DNA of 53,778 nt from Nitrospirota bacterium (GTDB taxonomy: Bacteria; Nitrospirota; UBA9217). The position numbers were made by a program, and so were the translations under genes. This document shows, one piece after another, positions 1 to 9,600 of this stretch. The DNA is taken from the NCBI GenBank assembly GCA_023229435.1, contig JALNZF010000023.1:1-53778 (forward strand), in the 5' to 3' direction. The first letter of the stretch is position 1. Every line of letters starts with the position of its first letter. The notes under the pieces are model-generated. The model ran no database searches. It was not told the origin of the DNA and saw only the letters and a program-made list of their open reading frames with translations.

Positions 1-288
1 GCCCGCCCGCAGCGCCTTGATCGACGTGTCGAGCGATGCATAGGCGGTGACGACGATGATGATCTGGTCCGGGTCCTGTTCCCGCACCCGGGTGAGCATC
101 TCGATCCCGTCCATGCCCGGCAGGATGATGTCCGTCAAAATAACGTCGTACGCAACGGTTTCAAGCAGGGAAAGGCCTTTCTCCGCCGACTCCGCGCCGT
201 CCACCGTGTACCCTTCCTTGACAAATATGCGCTTGATGGACTCCCGCAGCGTCTCTTCGTCCTCTACGATCAATATGTTCCTCGACAT
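1..288 (-). CDS. Response regulator, receiver domain (partial, 3' end outside window)
   Basis: The minus strand from the ATG at 288 encodes 96 residues of a CheY-like receiver domain and runs off the left edge. The N-terminus MSRNILIVEDEE carries the acidic pocket (E9, D10, E11). The phospho-acceptor aspartate is D53 in LTDIILPGMDG, and the VVTAYAS strand holds the conserved Thr. The receiver looks like those of NtrC-type regulators, but the output domain is not in the window, so the class is an inference. It would act in the cytoplasm as the acceptor of a histidine kinase phosphoryl group. The plus-strand reading frame over the same stretch is a shadow. Confidence 0.85.
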   Translation of the reverse strand, partial: MSRNILIVEDEETLRESIKRIFVKEGYTVDGAESAEKGLSLLETVAYDVILTDIILPGMDGIEMLTRVREQDPDQIIIVVTAYASLDTSIKALRAG

Positions 289-306
289 GAAACCTCAATC
301 TTTTTT

Positions 307-430
307 TATCCGCAGATTACGCAGATTTCGCGGATTAAAAACAAGAGAACTGATTTTTTTGTTAAGTCACTAAAGCATTATATAATTTTCTTTCCTGATC
401 TTCATCTGCGCAATCTGCGTAATCTGCGGA
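307..430. repeat. Inverted pair of a TCTGCGTAATCTGCGGA-type intergenic repeat
   Basis: A unit reading TATCCGCAGATTACGCAGA at 307-325 is answered by its inverse, ending in GCGTAATCTGCGGA, at 403-430. The two arms can fold back across a short AT-rich loop. A third copy of the unit lies at 49539-49567, in front of the RND pump gene. It does not code. It lies between the response regulator and the end of coaD. Confidence 0.6.
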
Positions 431-482
431 CCATGCTTATTCTCTCGTTTCCATTGATAGGACCGCAAGATCGAACAACAAA

Positions 483-965
483 CTACCTCCCGAACTTCTT
501 CTTCAACTTCGCCACCACTCCCTTCGGCACAAGGCTCGACACGTCACCGCCGTAACTCGCGGCCTCCTTCACAATGGTCGAGGTGATGAACGAATATTCT
601 TCGCTCGGCATCAAGTATACCGTTTCAATCGTGTTATCAAGCCTGCGATTCATGAGGGCCATCTGCAGTTCATACTCAAAGTCCGATACGGCACGCAGCC
701 CCCGGATGATGCCGACCGCGCTCTTCTTTTCTACATAATCAACGAGCAGGCCGTCAAAACCCTCGATCTGCACGTTATTGCGTTTGCCCAGTGCTTTCTT
801 GAACATGGCAATGCGCTCTTCAAGAGAAAAAAGCGGCGTCTTCTTGGGATTCTCCGCCACCGCTACGATCACCTTGTCGAATATTCTCAGGCTTCGTTCA
901 ACGAGATCGATATGCCCGTTCGTGACAGGATCGAACGTTCCGGGGTAAACAGCAATGCGTTTCAT
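483..965 (-). CDS. coaD: Phosphopantetheine adenylyltransferase
   Basis: This 160-residue protein has the usual length for bacterial CoaD. It transfers AMP from ATP to 4'-phosphopantetheine, giving dephospho-CoA, the penultimate step of CoA synthesis in the cytoplasm. The nucleotidyltransferase motif YPGTFDPVTNGH (residues 7-18, with T15-x-x-H18) is intact, and the second signature ITSTIVKEAA lies near residue 127. The ATG at 965 follows an AAGGAG ribosome site. rsmD lies upstream on the same strand, a coaD-rsmD pairing common in bacteria. A foldback repeat (987-1054) sits between the two, so they may or may not share a transcript. Confidence 0.97.
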   Translation of the reverse strand: MKRIAVYPGTFDPVTNGHIDLVERSLRIFDKVIVAVAENPKKTPLFSLEERIAMFKKALGKRNNVQIEGFDGLLVDYVEKKSAVGIIRGLRAVSDFEYELQMALMNRRLDNTIETVYLMPSEEYSFITSTIVKEAASYGGDVSSLVPKGVVAKLKKKFGR

Positions 966-986
966 GGTATCTCCTTAATGAAGTGA

Positions 987-1054
987 TCAGAAGCCAGGGG
1001 TCAGGAGTCAGAATCCAGAATCACGCTATAGCGTGACTGTCTCCTGACTTCTGA
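987..1054. repeat. Foldback repeat at the 3' end of rsmD
   Basis: TCAGAAG at 987-993 pairs with CTTCTGA at 1048-1054. GGTCAGGAG near 1000 pairs with CTCCTGAC near 1041, and an inner TCACGC/GCGTGA stem lies at about 1021-1035. There is no clear T-run, so it looks more like a dispersed foldback element than a terminator. It overlaps the last codons of rsmD: the final residues of that protein (SGDSHAIA) are encoded by the repeat. A related hairpin occurs at 53603-53658. Confidence 0.6.
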
Positions 1055-1593
1055 CTGCTGAATGTATAAAACGCCAGCACGGTATCTCCATAGTTCGCTT
1101 CGCGATACAGCGTCAGACCGCCTGCGCTCGCGGGTGACGGTTGTTTCTTAAAGTGTTCTGCGATCACGATCGAATCAGGCTTCAGGATATTCGCCCCTGC
1201 TATCAGTTCGAGCAAGGGCTGCATCTCATCCGCGTACGGCGGATCAAGGTACACGACATCGTACAACCCCGACGGTTTTTTGAGGAATGACTCGGCCTTC
1301 GACAGCACGGTCTGCGACTGCTCTTTGAAGCCGGTCTGCTCGAGGTTCTCGTTGAGCACCTGCAACGATGCGCGCGACGCGTCCACAAAAACCACGCGCC
1401 CCGCCCCGCGGCTGAGCGCCTCGATGCCGATGCCGCCGACGCCGGCAAAAAGATCGAGAAACAACGCGTCTGCCACCCTCTCCCCGAGGATGTTGAACAA
1501 GGCCTGCTTCACCTTGTCGGACGTCGGTCTCACGCGGGACCCTGCCGGCGCCTTCAACCGTCGTCCTCTTTCTGTTCCTCCGGTCACTCTCAT
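1021..1593 (-). CDS. rsmD: 16S rRNA (guanine966-N2)-methyltransferase
   Basis: A class I SAM-dependent methyltransferase of the RsmD family, 190 residues from the ATG at 1593. It methylates G966 of 16S rRNA during small-subunit assembly. Visible motifs are the N-terminal MRVTGGTERGRRL, the R-P-T-S-D-K-V segment, the SAM-binding loop LDLFAGVGGIGIEAL, and the catalytic DPPY motif in YLDPPYAD. A TTG at 1608 would add five residues, but a promoter-like -10 element at 1612-1617 puts the likely transcription start downstream of it, so I chose ATG 1593. The C-terminal tail reads into a foldback repeat and is probably not family sequence. Confidence 0.94.
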   Translation of the reverse strand: MRVTGGTERGRRLKAPAGSRVRPTSDKVKQALFNILGERVADALFLDLFAGVGGIGIEALSRGAGRVVFVDASRASLQVLNENLEQTGFKEQSQTVLSKAESFLKKPSGLYDVVYLDPPYADEMQPLLELIAGANILKPDSIVIAEHFKKQPSPASAGGLTLYREANYGDTVLAFYTFSSQKSGDSHAIA

Positions 1594-1611
1594 CACACGT
1601 TCACTCAAGCG

Positions 1612-1640
1612 ATGCTACAGAAAAACTCATTCTGAGTCAA
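1612..1640 (-). promoter_or_regulatory. Sigma-70-like promoter for rsmD
   Basis: On the minus strand TTGACT (1640-1635) is followed after exactly 17 bases by TAGCAT (1617-1612). A start near 1605 leaves a very short leader before the ATG at 1593. The preceding operon ends in a terminator at 1662-1732, so a fresh promoter is expected here. Confidence 0.5.
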
Positions 1641-1661
1641 GCATTTCTTGGCTTCGGACAA

Positions 1662-1732
1662 CAAAAAACCTTGCCGGCCGCTATAGAAGCGGGTTTTGCG
1701 GATTAGCAACCAAATCCGATAACCGACAAGGT
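1662..1732 (-). terminator. Complex intrinsic terminator of the cohesin/dockerin operon
   Basis: On the minus strand the stem ACCTTGTCGG / CCGGCAAGGT (1732-1723 with 1677-1668) is closed by a six-T run (1668-1663). It encloses two more hairpins: CGGATT/AATCCG and CCGC/GCGG. A long outer stem with two inner arms followed by T6 works as a terminator for the genes at 1837-11578. The three-way shape is more elaborate than usual, so a structured RNA cannot be excluded. Confidence 0.7.
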
Positions 1733-1836
1733 GAGCTCGTGATATGACAAATGTTTTTGGGTTCAAGATCGATAAAACCGGAGAAGAACTGACAGCCTAT
1801 AGAAGATTAGCCCACCTGGCGGAGTATAGCCATTGT

Positions 1837-3111
1837 TCACTTATCTCTTTTTTTGATTTTAGCTATGGACAAGATGTAATTTGCCGTGAAAATGTAATCG
1901 CCTACATAGTCTCTTTTCCCGTCACTGTTCAAATCATATTTCGACTTCGACGGTGAACCACGCTCCTTCAGGAATTTATCAAAATCGGCGTCCGTCACTT
2001 CAGCAGATCTGCCCAACCGTATCTTCGGTTTTGAGGCAACCGTTAACGGGAAAATCATTGTCACCTTATCCTGCAAAACGGTCAATGCTGCTGAATTCAC
2101 CCCTTTATCAGGTTTTATCTCTGCTATCCAGATGTTTGTTTTCTCGGGGTCTTTCACAAGGGAAATAAGTCGCGCACCCTTTAAGCTCACGTCCGGAAAA
2201 TCCTTACCGTAAGCTAAAGCAATGAAAACAACCTTAACAGTGCTTTTCCCATCTGACAGGATTATCGGCGGTTCCTGCTGGAATCCGATCAAGGGTTCAT
2301 GATTGAATAATGCAGTAAACACCTTTTGGCTACGCTCCCCTTTAAGATCGCGAAATCTTTCCAGGACGCTCTTTTGTGTATAAACAGCCTTTTCTTTTGA
2401 TGCGCCTCGATGGTCATGCGTTGCAATAACTTCTTTTGAGATTGTCTCTTCAACAACAGATGGCGTCTCTTTAACATTATCAACCCTCGGTTCTGATACC
2501 GTTGGCGGCTCCTGTTTCTCGGGCATAACTGTCTCAACTGGTGGATTCACAACGCCACCTATGACGGTCCGATTGCCTCCCGTATAGGGAGAAGGCGTTA
2601 TGGCAATTATAGTATCTGATGTCGTTGATGTCGAACCCTGATGCGATGACGCACTGGGGGGGCTTGTGTTAGCTGAGGATTGATTATTGACCTGAGTTAC
2701 TGCAGGGAACGGACTTCCGCTTAGATTCGATATGGCTGCGCGAAGAGAGGTAATGCCGCCTTCGGCACTCCCTGTCCGATTAAATGTTATTTTCGCTATG
2801 TTGCCATGCCCTCTTATCGGGTTCGTTGTAATGATTGCGATGCGTACGATTCCTGTTACATTAGGATTGACCGCCATCATAGCGCCAACAATAAAATCCC
2901 CTTGGCTGACTTGGGGGCTTGATAAGGTCAGTGCGTCGTAGGTAATAGTAATATCGAGCGCGGCAACATCCGCCATCCCATCGCCTTGGAGCAAATAAAC
3001 ACCATTACCCGACGGCGTTAGTGTGATGGTCGAAGCAGCAAAAACGGATAAAGCGCAAACGTGCACGAGAATCACGATGCTGATGATAATTCTAACGTTC
3101 ATCATCCTCAA
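1837..3111 (-). CDS. Exported protein with N-terminal cohesin-like domain and C-terminal dockerin-like calcium loop
   Basis: About 424 residues. A signal peptide covers the first 25 residues (hydrophobic run, then VFAAS). Residues 27-130 read as a cohesin-like beta domain: ALDITITYDALTL, then a GDF.VGAM segment, VRIAIITTNPIRG and a closing IAKITF strand. Residues 145-250 are a low-complexity Ser/Thr/Pro/Glu linker. The C-terminus carries one dockerin-type calcium loop, YDLNSDGKRDYVGDY, rather than the usual two. The gene abuts the stop of the upstream lipoprotein gene (TAA then TTG at 3111). A TTG start or the ATGs at 3105/3102 are all possible. It probably bridges dockerin- and cohesin-bearing partners at the cell surface. 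Domain calls rest on pattern only. Confidence 0.7.
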   Translation of the reverse strand: MRMMNVRIIISIVILVHVCALSVFAASTITLTPSGNGVYLLQGDGMADVAALDITITYDALTLSSPQVSQGDFIVGAMMAVNPNVTGIVRIAIITTNPIRGHGNIAKITFNRTGSAEGGITSLRAAISNLSGSPFPAVTQVNNQSSANTSPPSASSHQGSTSTTSDTIIAITPSPYTGGNRTVIGGVVNPPVETVMPEKQEPPTVSEPRVDNVKETPSVVEETISKEVIATHDHRGASKEKAVYTQKSVLERFRDLKGERSQKVFTALFNHEPLIGFQQEPPIILSDGKSTVKVVFIALAYGKDFPDVSLKGARLISLVKDPEKTNIWIAEIKPDKGVNSAALTVLQDKVTMIFPLTVASKPKIRLGRSAEVTDADFDKFLKERGSPSKSKYDLNSDGKRDYVGDYIFTANYILSIAKIKKRDK

Positions 3112-3624
3112 TTATTGGTTATTCACGGTAAATGCCGAAGTAAGACCGGATATCGGAGAACCATTGAGGTCCGTCACGGTGATTGAAGCAACGGTAAAAT
3201 CAGCAGCCTGTGGACTGTTTCCTGCGGCAATATCCCCGTTTACTATTGCGAACTCACCAATCCCGAAGCCGCTGGTATTCACAACCAACAAACGCGCTTT
3301 GGCAGGTGTTGCACCACTTGCTGATGTATAGGTTGCCAGAATCGTCGAGTTAGAAGATGCTACACCTGATGCAACGACAACACCTGCATCGGTTTCCGGT
3401 GGATTGGTCGTGCTCCTGGCTGATACGCCAGGGGCCAATGAAACAGTAATATCAATGCCGCCTATTAACGTACCCGACGGTAGAGCTCCTGTAGTTGATA
3501 TTTTCACCGCCGACTTTGTTGGTTGAGTGCCTCCGCCGGCAACCGTGCTCCCGCCACCACCACATGCAGTGACGAGTAGCAAGGAGATTAAAATAACACA
3601 AGCAAATTGTCTGTGACCATTCAT
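3112..3624 (-). CDS. Cohesin-like lipoprotein
   Basis: 170 residues with a type II signal peptide: hydrophobic core ISLLLVTAC and a lipobox cysteine at about residue 21, followed by a Gly-rich tether. The body (IGGIDITVSLAPGVSA, a GVVVASGVA strand, ATPAKARLLVVNTSGFGIGEF, then AAGNSP..ADF) resembles cohesin-like domains of surface lipoproteins. It is therefore a candidate membrane-anchored receptor for the dockerin of the neighbouring giant protein. The ATG at 3624 has a GGAGG site. The gene lies 73 bases after the giant gene and directly abuts the next one, so an operon is likely. The lipoprotein assignment is firm; the cohesin assignment is an inference. Confidence 0.7.
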   Translation of the reverse strand: MNGHRQFACVILISLLLVTACGGGGSTVAGGGTQPTKSAVKISTTGALPSGTLIGGIDITVSLAPGVSARSTTNPPETDAGVVVASGVASSNSTILATYTSASGATPAKARLLVVNTSGFGIGEFAIVNGDIAAGNSPQAADFTVASITVTDLNGSPISGLTSAFTVNNQ

Positions 3625-3697
3625 GAAATTATCCTCCGTACATACCAGCCGACTGCAATAAACAGTCTGTCAAACCTCTTTTGCTGATTGCTATATA

Positions 3698-6600
3698 TTA
3701 CCAGGTCACTAGGCCCACTGCTCTTCTCAATATTACCACTACATCGCCGATATCAATTACGCCGTCCGGTTGCGGTGTTCCATGCACCAGCGGGGCCACA
3801 TCGCCGCGCTCCAGATCGGTAGCAGTCGGCTGGATCAACCCGGCGGCAATTTTGAGCGCCCTAAGTGCGTCGTTAACATCAACGACTCCCGAAGAATCCG
3901 GATCGCCCCATCTAACGTAGTTGATGTTTCGCTGAGCCATACTGTGGTTTCCCGCTTCATCTGTGGCCGTTGCAATAATGGCATGAAGACCTTCCGTAGA
4001 GAAGGTGAGCATCTGCTGGACGGTTCCGTTCGTCACCGCAGGCGTGTAGGTGTTCGTGCCATCCGTCACGACAACTGAAACGGCGGTTAACGCGTCGGAG
4101 ACCGTTCCCTGGAGAAGGACACTGCCGGTCGTATTCGGCTCGTCCTGATTCGGCATTGTGATCGCAATGCTCGGCGCGACGCTGTCGTAGGTGACTGTCC
4201 TGTTGACCGAGGCCGTGTTGCCCGCCAGGTCGGTTGCCGTAATGCCGATGCTATTCAGGCCTATTGAGAGAGTTGCGGTATAAGCGAAGTTCGTACCGGT
4301 CATCAAGGCGAAGGCCGGGTTGCTGTTATTGACTTTTATGCTTACGGTCGCATTCGCATCGGCAGCGCCGTTTACGGCTGACAGCGTCTGGTTGGTCTTG
4401 CTGTTGTCCGCGGGCGATGTAACCGTGAGCGCAGGCGCGGTCTGATCTAGGATGACGGTGCGAACATCCGTCGTCGTGTTGCCCGCCTGGTCCGCGGCCA
4501 CAGTGGTGATCGTATTTGACCCGGTCACGAGCGTCACAAGATGGCTGAAAGTGTTATCCAGGTTCACCGTCACAGTATCACCGCTTATCACGAGACTCTG
4601 TATAAGCACATTGTCTGTTACGGTCCCGGCTACGTTGAGGTTCGGATTGTTAGTATAGGAGCCATCGGGCAGCGTGGAGAGCACCAGACTCGGCGCTGTC
4701 GTGTCGATGACTGTTGTATCAAGCGTTATTGAAGAGGTGTATACGCTCGACGTATTGCCCGCGCCATCCTTGAACCAGACATATACGGTTTTCAGCCCAT
4801 CGCCCGCAGAAAGAGTACCTGGTTTTGATGTGGCATAGGCTTCCCATGAGGAACAAGATGAGCTGTTGCTGACGCACATCTGCGAGACGCCGCTTAGCGA
4901 GTCAGCAGCGGAAAGGTCGAATAGGACTGATGTTGAATTCGTGTTGCCATTCCCCCTGTTAATCGTAATGGAGCCAAGCGGCGCAACGGTATCCAGAATA
5001 ATAGAACGGCTGGCCGCATTCGACACATTCCCTGCTGCATCTTTGAACCATGCGTAAACAATTTTTGTGCCGTCTCCGTTGCTCAAGGTATACGGTACAT
5101 TAGCGCTGTAACTGGTGATTGAATTTATCGCTATCCAGCCGGCCGCCGCAGCTAAAGGAGCGGTTGCAGTTTCAGATATATAGTATCCTACAACGCCTAT
5201 ATTGTCTGACGCGCTCAGATTGAGGGTAACGGTGGTCGCAGTTGCATACGCTGCATTGTTGTTTATGGTTACTGTTCCCGATGGCGAAACTGTATCGGCA
5301 AGGTTAAATGTCGCGGTCACGTTCTTTGCCCCAGCCATCGTCACATTATGACTCTGTGCTCCGCCATCACTCCATGAGCTGAATGCATAACCACTGATTG
5401 CCGTCGCGCTTACGGAAACACTATCGCCGCTATTGTACCAGCACCCGCTTTCACAACTTGGACTCACCGTGCCCCCGGCCGCAGGACTCACCAATGTTGT
5501 TAACTGATACTGAGTTGCACTCTGTCCCTGTCCCTGTCCGCCACGAACGCACCGGACGTAGAACCAACTAACACTAACGGACTTCAAGATCATTGTGGGC
5601 TGGCCCCAGTCTAAGTCCACGAACCACGCATAGCTCGAATATTCGGCGGAGGTAGTAGACGACAGATAGTAGGAATGACTGGTGGCATTCGGAAAGAAAT
5701 TTCTGTCAATAGCAGGATTGTATATTGTATCGTCGGTTATTGACTCAAGCTCCTTGATATTCGGCAGACGCCAGTCTGTTTGTCCGCTTCCAGAGGGCAG
5801 TTCAAGGTTTTCGCAATAGTTGAGTGCGTTAGACCGCGTCATACCCCCTGACTCTAACTGCTGCCACATCAGGCCTGTCGAAGTATCCGTTATTGTACCG
5901 TCATGATTGTCGTCAAAATTACCAAATGACCCAGACTGTCCGCCGCGCACGCACCGAACGTACCCACTACCGTACTTACCGCTGCCGCCGTACACGCCGC
6001 CGTTGTCGAAAACCACGAGCCACGCGCTACCCGGATCGTACGCGAGGGTAGTAGACGACCAATTCAAATAGTCAACGTACTTGGTATTCGTGAATATCGG
6101 GTTAATTGTCGGTCCGGGATATTGGATGCTGTAGTCAACGATGCTCATCAATTCTTTTTTTGATGGCAACCGCCAATCTGATAAACCTCCCGTCGTCAAC
6201 TCGCCACAGACATCTTGTGTGGTTGGATTGTCGGTTGCGTCATACGTGCCTGACGCCTTATACCAGTTGTAAGTATTCCCGTCATCCTGCTGCTGCCACA
6301 TCAGGCCTGTGTTGTTGTCCGTCACCGTGCCATTGCCGTTATAAGTGTAGGACATGGGGTTGATGTTGTATGCCCCGTCCTGCCCTGTGCCGGTACAGCT
6401 GATAATATTCCCGATCGAATCATAGCATTGCGTCTGGCCGGTGTCGGGGAGTCTAAAGGCAATAATGCCTGATGGCAATGTTGTAAAGCTTTGGCCAGCG
6501 CCATATGAAGTGCCAGCGCTGTTCTGCCCCACAGCCCTGAAATAGTAAGGGGTCGATGGAGCAAGCCCTGTCAAAGGCGTGCTTACAGCTACCAGACTTG

Positions 6601-9600
6601 ATCCGCTGCCAATGGATTGGGAAGAGGTGCTGCTTCCGTAACCGGTGGTCGTGCCATACTCGAACCAGACACTGGTGGCCAAACCATTGGGATTTACGGT
6701 GCTGCTTATTGTAGCCGAGTTCGCGCCAATAGAACTTGCAGAGCCGGTGGTTACCGAGGGCGCAGAATTATTTGACTGCACCGTGCCAATGACACTATTA
6801 TTGCCGGAGGTTAAGCCTGTTTTTGAAGCAGTAACATTTACTATGCAATTGCCGACATTATTCGGCGTCCACATATTTCCATAAACCCCGTCATTCGCGG
6901 TTCCGTCGTTATGCGCTCCATCATCGTAAAGGGTAATTGAAACATCCCCATTACTGAACGAGGCAATGACTGTGGTCCCCGTAACGCTACCATTGCAATT
7001 ATCAGTTACAGCGGCCATTACCGAAGTGCCACTGCCCTTGCTGGCGCTAAATCCAGAAGATGGAGCATTGATGCTCACAGAAAGAGATGAAGAGGTGCAA
7101 GAGCATGATTGAGTATTCTGTGTGCCGAGATTTGTCCAGCCCGTCTCAATTCCATCCCCATTCCTTGCCTTCACTCTGAAACTATATGATGTTCCACATG
7201 TCAGTCCGGTACTATTCCAGTAAGTGTTAGCTGTCCAGCCGGAATTAGTCCCCGTGGTCATGTTCTCACTATAATACTCTGTTCCGGAACGATTGCCGTT
7301 TGCCGTCCAGTTTGCCTGTATACCGGTCTGGCTTATATTGGAAAATGAAGAGGTCCCCGGTGTATTGGCACTTGTCGTAAAAGTCGCATCCAAGCCGTAA
7401 TTCGTGCCTCCACTGTTGGTGCCTACTGCACGGAAGTGATACAACGTATTGCAGGTTAGGCCGCTTATACTTGCCGTCAAAGAAACATTGCCTGAACCGG
7501 AGCCAAGGCTTTGTGCTGACGTAGAGAAGCCATAGTCTGTAGTAAGGCCGTACTCAAAGTAGGCAGACGTACTTGCCCCGTTAGGGTTGACCGTGCCGTT
7601 CAGAGTCGCGCTCGTCTGCCCTATGCCACTGGCTGAATTTGTAGTCACCGTAGGCGGCGGTATCGCACATACGCTTGTCGTAAAGGTCACGTCTGATCCG
7701 TAGTTTGTTCCTCCGCTGTTCGTTCCCACTGCCCGGTAGTGATAAGGCGTATTACAAGTAAGTCCGCTTAGCGCTTGCGTCACCGATACACCGCTGGTCC
7801 CACTCCCCATGCTCTGCGATGACGTGTTGTTTCCATAAGAGGTTGTCGTACCCCACTGGAAGTACGCCGTAGTGCTCGAGCTGTTTGGGTTCACCGTTCC
7901 GATCAGGGTTACGCTTGTTTGTCCTATCCCGCTGGCCGCATTCGTCGTCACCGTCGGCGGCGTGGTGTCCGGCGCGTTGTAGGTCACGCTGTTGTCGCTG
8001 CTGGTGGAGGCGAGGCTGGAATTGCCTGCCCCGTCCTGGGCCGCGCCTGCGGGAATGGACGCCGTAATGGTGCCGCTTTGCGTCATCCCGCTCACCGCCA
8101 CGTTGTAGGTGGTCCCGCTGCCGGTCACGCTCTTGCTGGTCGCCCCAGCGGTTCCACCAAGCGTCACATCACCGCTCGCAAACCCGGTCACCGTTTCGCT
8201 GAAGACCACCGTGAAGTTGATCGGTGAATTGCCAGTCGGGTCCGTTTGCCCTGCTGCTTGGTTGATCGTCACCGTCGGCGGCGTGGTGTCCGGTAGAATC
8301 GTTACGTTACCAGTGATTGAAAAGTTAAACGGATTTTCATCGCTATCGCTGTTGGAGAAGCTGATTTGCCCGCTTTTAGTACCAATAGTCGAAGTATCCA
8401 ATTGCACCGTAAAAGTGTCTGAATCTCCAGCAATTAGAAACGTAGGGAGGCTTTTTGTTAGAGTGAAACCCGACGGCACATTTACCGCGCCCAAAGTAAG
8501 GCTTGATCCACCATCATTGCGAACAGTGAACGTCCGCGTCGCCGTCTGGCCTTGCTGAACACTACCAAAATCTGTGTTATCAGAAAGATTCGGTGTCGTA
8601 TCGTTATCGACGATTGCCACAGAATTACCCAGCACAGTAATCTCCGGAGTTGTCGGCACGAAGTCAAGCGGGGACTGGGGAGAGATTACTGAGACCGTAG
8701 AGCCGGGAGTCGCCGTTATGATGCCCTCATATCCGCCAGTTCGGTTCTCAGGGAATGGGAACTCCGTAAAATACTTATTGGGAACCCATGGTCCCGGCGT
8801 GTGGAGCAACAGCCGATCAAGCTGGAAGAACTGACTGACTCCGATGGTCGGATTTTCAACCATGTATGAGAAAAGGTTTACGACCGCGCTGTGTGCATCG
8901 ACCCAGCCAAGACCCGTTTTAACAACAAAGGCCTCGTCAGCTGTGGGTGGTGTCGACGCCGCTCCGAGACTAGAACTGTGAAACGCCCAAGAGAACTGTG
9001 AATGTGCTGCAAAGTTAATTTGACCAAAGTCTTCCGGGTTATACCATCCATCGCCCTCTTTTGCAGGGTCTAGCGCTACTATTGTATTCACGCCACCGTC
9101 AATTCTTTCCGCAATTTCATCGGCCACGTAGCCACCCCAACTGTGTCCTACCAAATTTAATAACGACCCGGTAAACCTATACCCGGTGAGTGCTTGGGCA
9201 GCCCACTGGGCGACTGGTTGAATCCAGTTTTCTTCGTAGAAATCATACTCACCGTGAGGCATCGCAGGGCCACTCCAGTCGAGAGTGAGAACTTGTTCGT
9301 TTGGAAATTTGTTTGCAATGGCTTGCGCAAGCCTAAGAATATTTTCACTGGTCCGCGAACCATCTCTGCCGTGAATCACAATCCATGTCTGCAGCGTGTT
9401 AGTAATTGGTCGCGGAAAGGAAGAATCTGTTGGGGGCAGACGTTGAATATCCACGATAAACGTCTCAGTTCCACGTCCGGTTCCAATGTCGCCAACAATC
9501 GTACCGGTAATGCCAGGGGAAATGATCAGTTTGTAAGCTCCAGTGCTACCGTTGGCATCTCCGTTACCGGTGATCGGGTCGTATGAACTATTTCCAGATC

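Noticed and set aside
1662..1744. c-di-GMP or other known riboswitch on the plus strand
   Set aside because: No match to the conserved GEMM core, and no gene follows on the plus strand; the T-run and position fit a minus-strand terminator.
5521..6460. Possible diversity-generating retroelement target in the DUF1566-type domains
   Set aside because: The Asn- and Tyr-rich ends look like variable repeats, but there is no reverse transcriptase gene or template repeat in the window.
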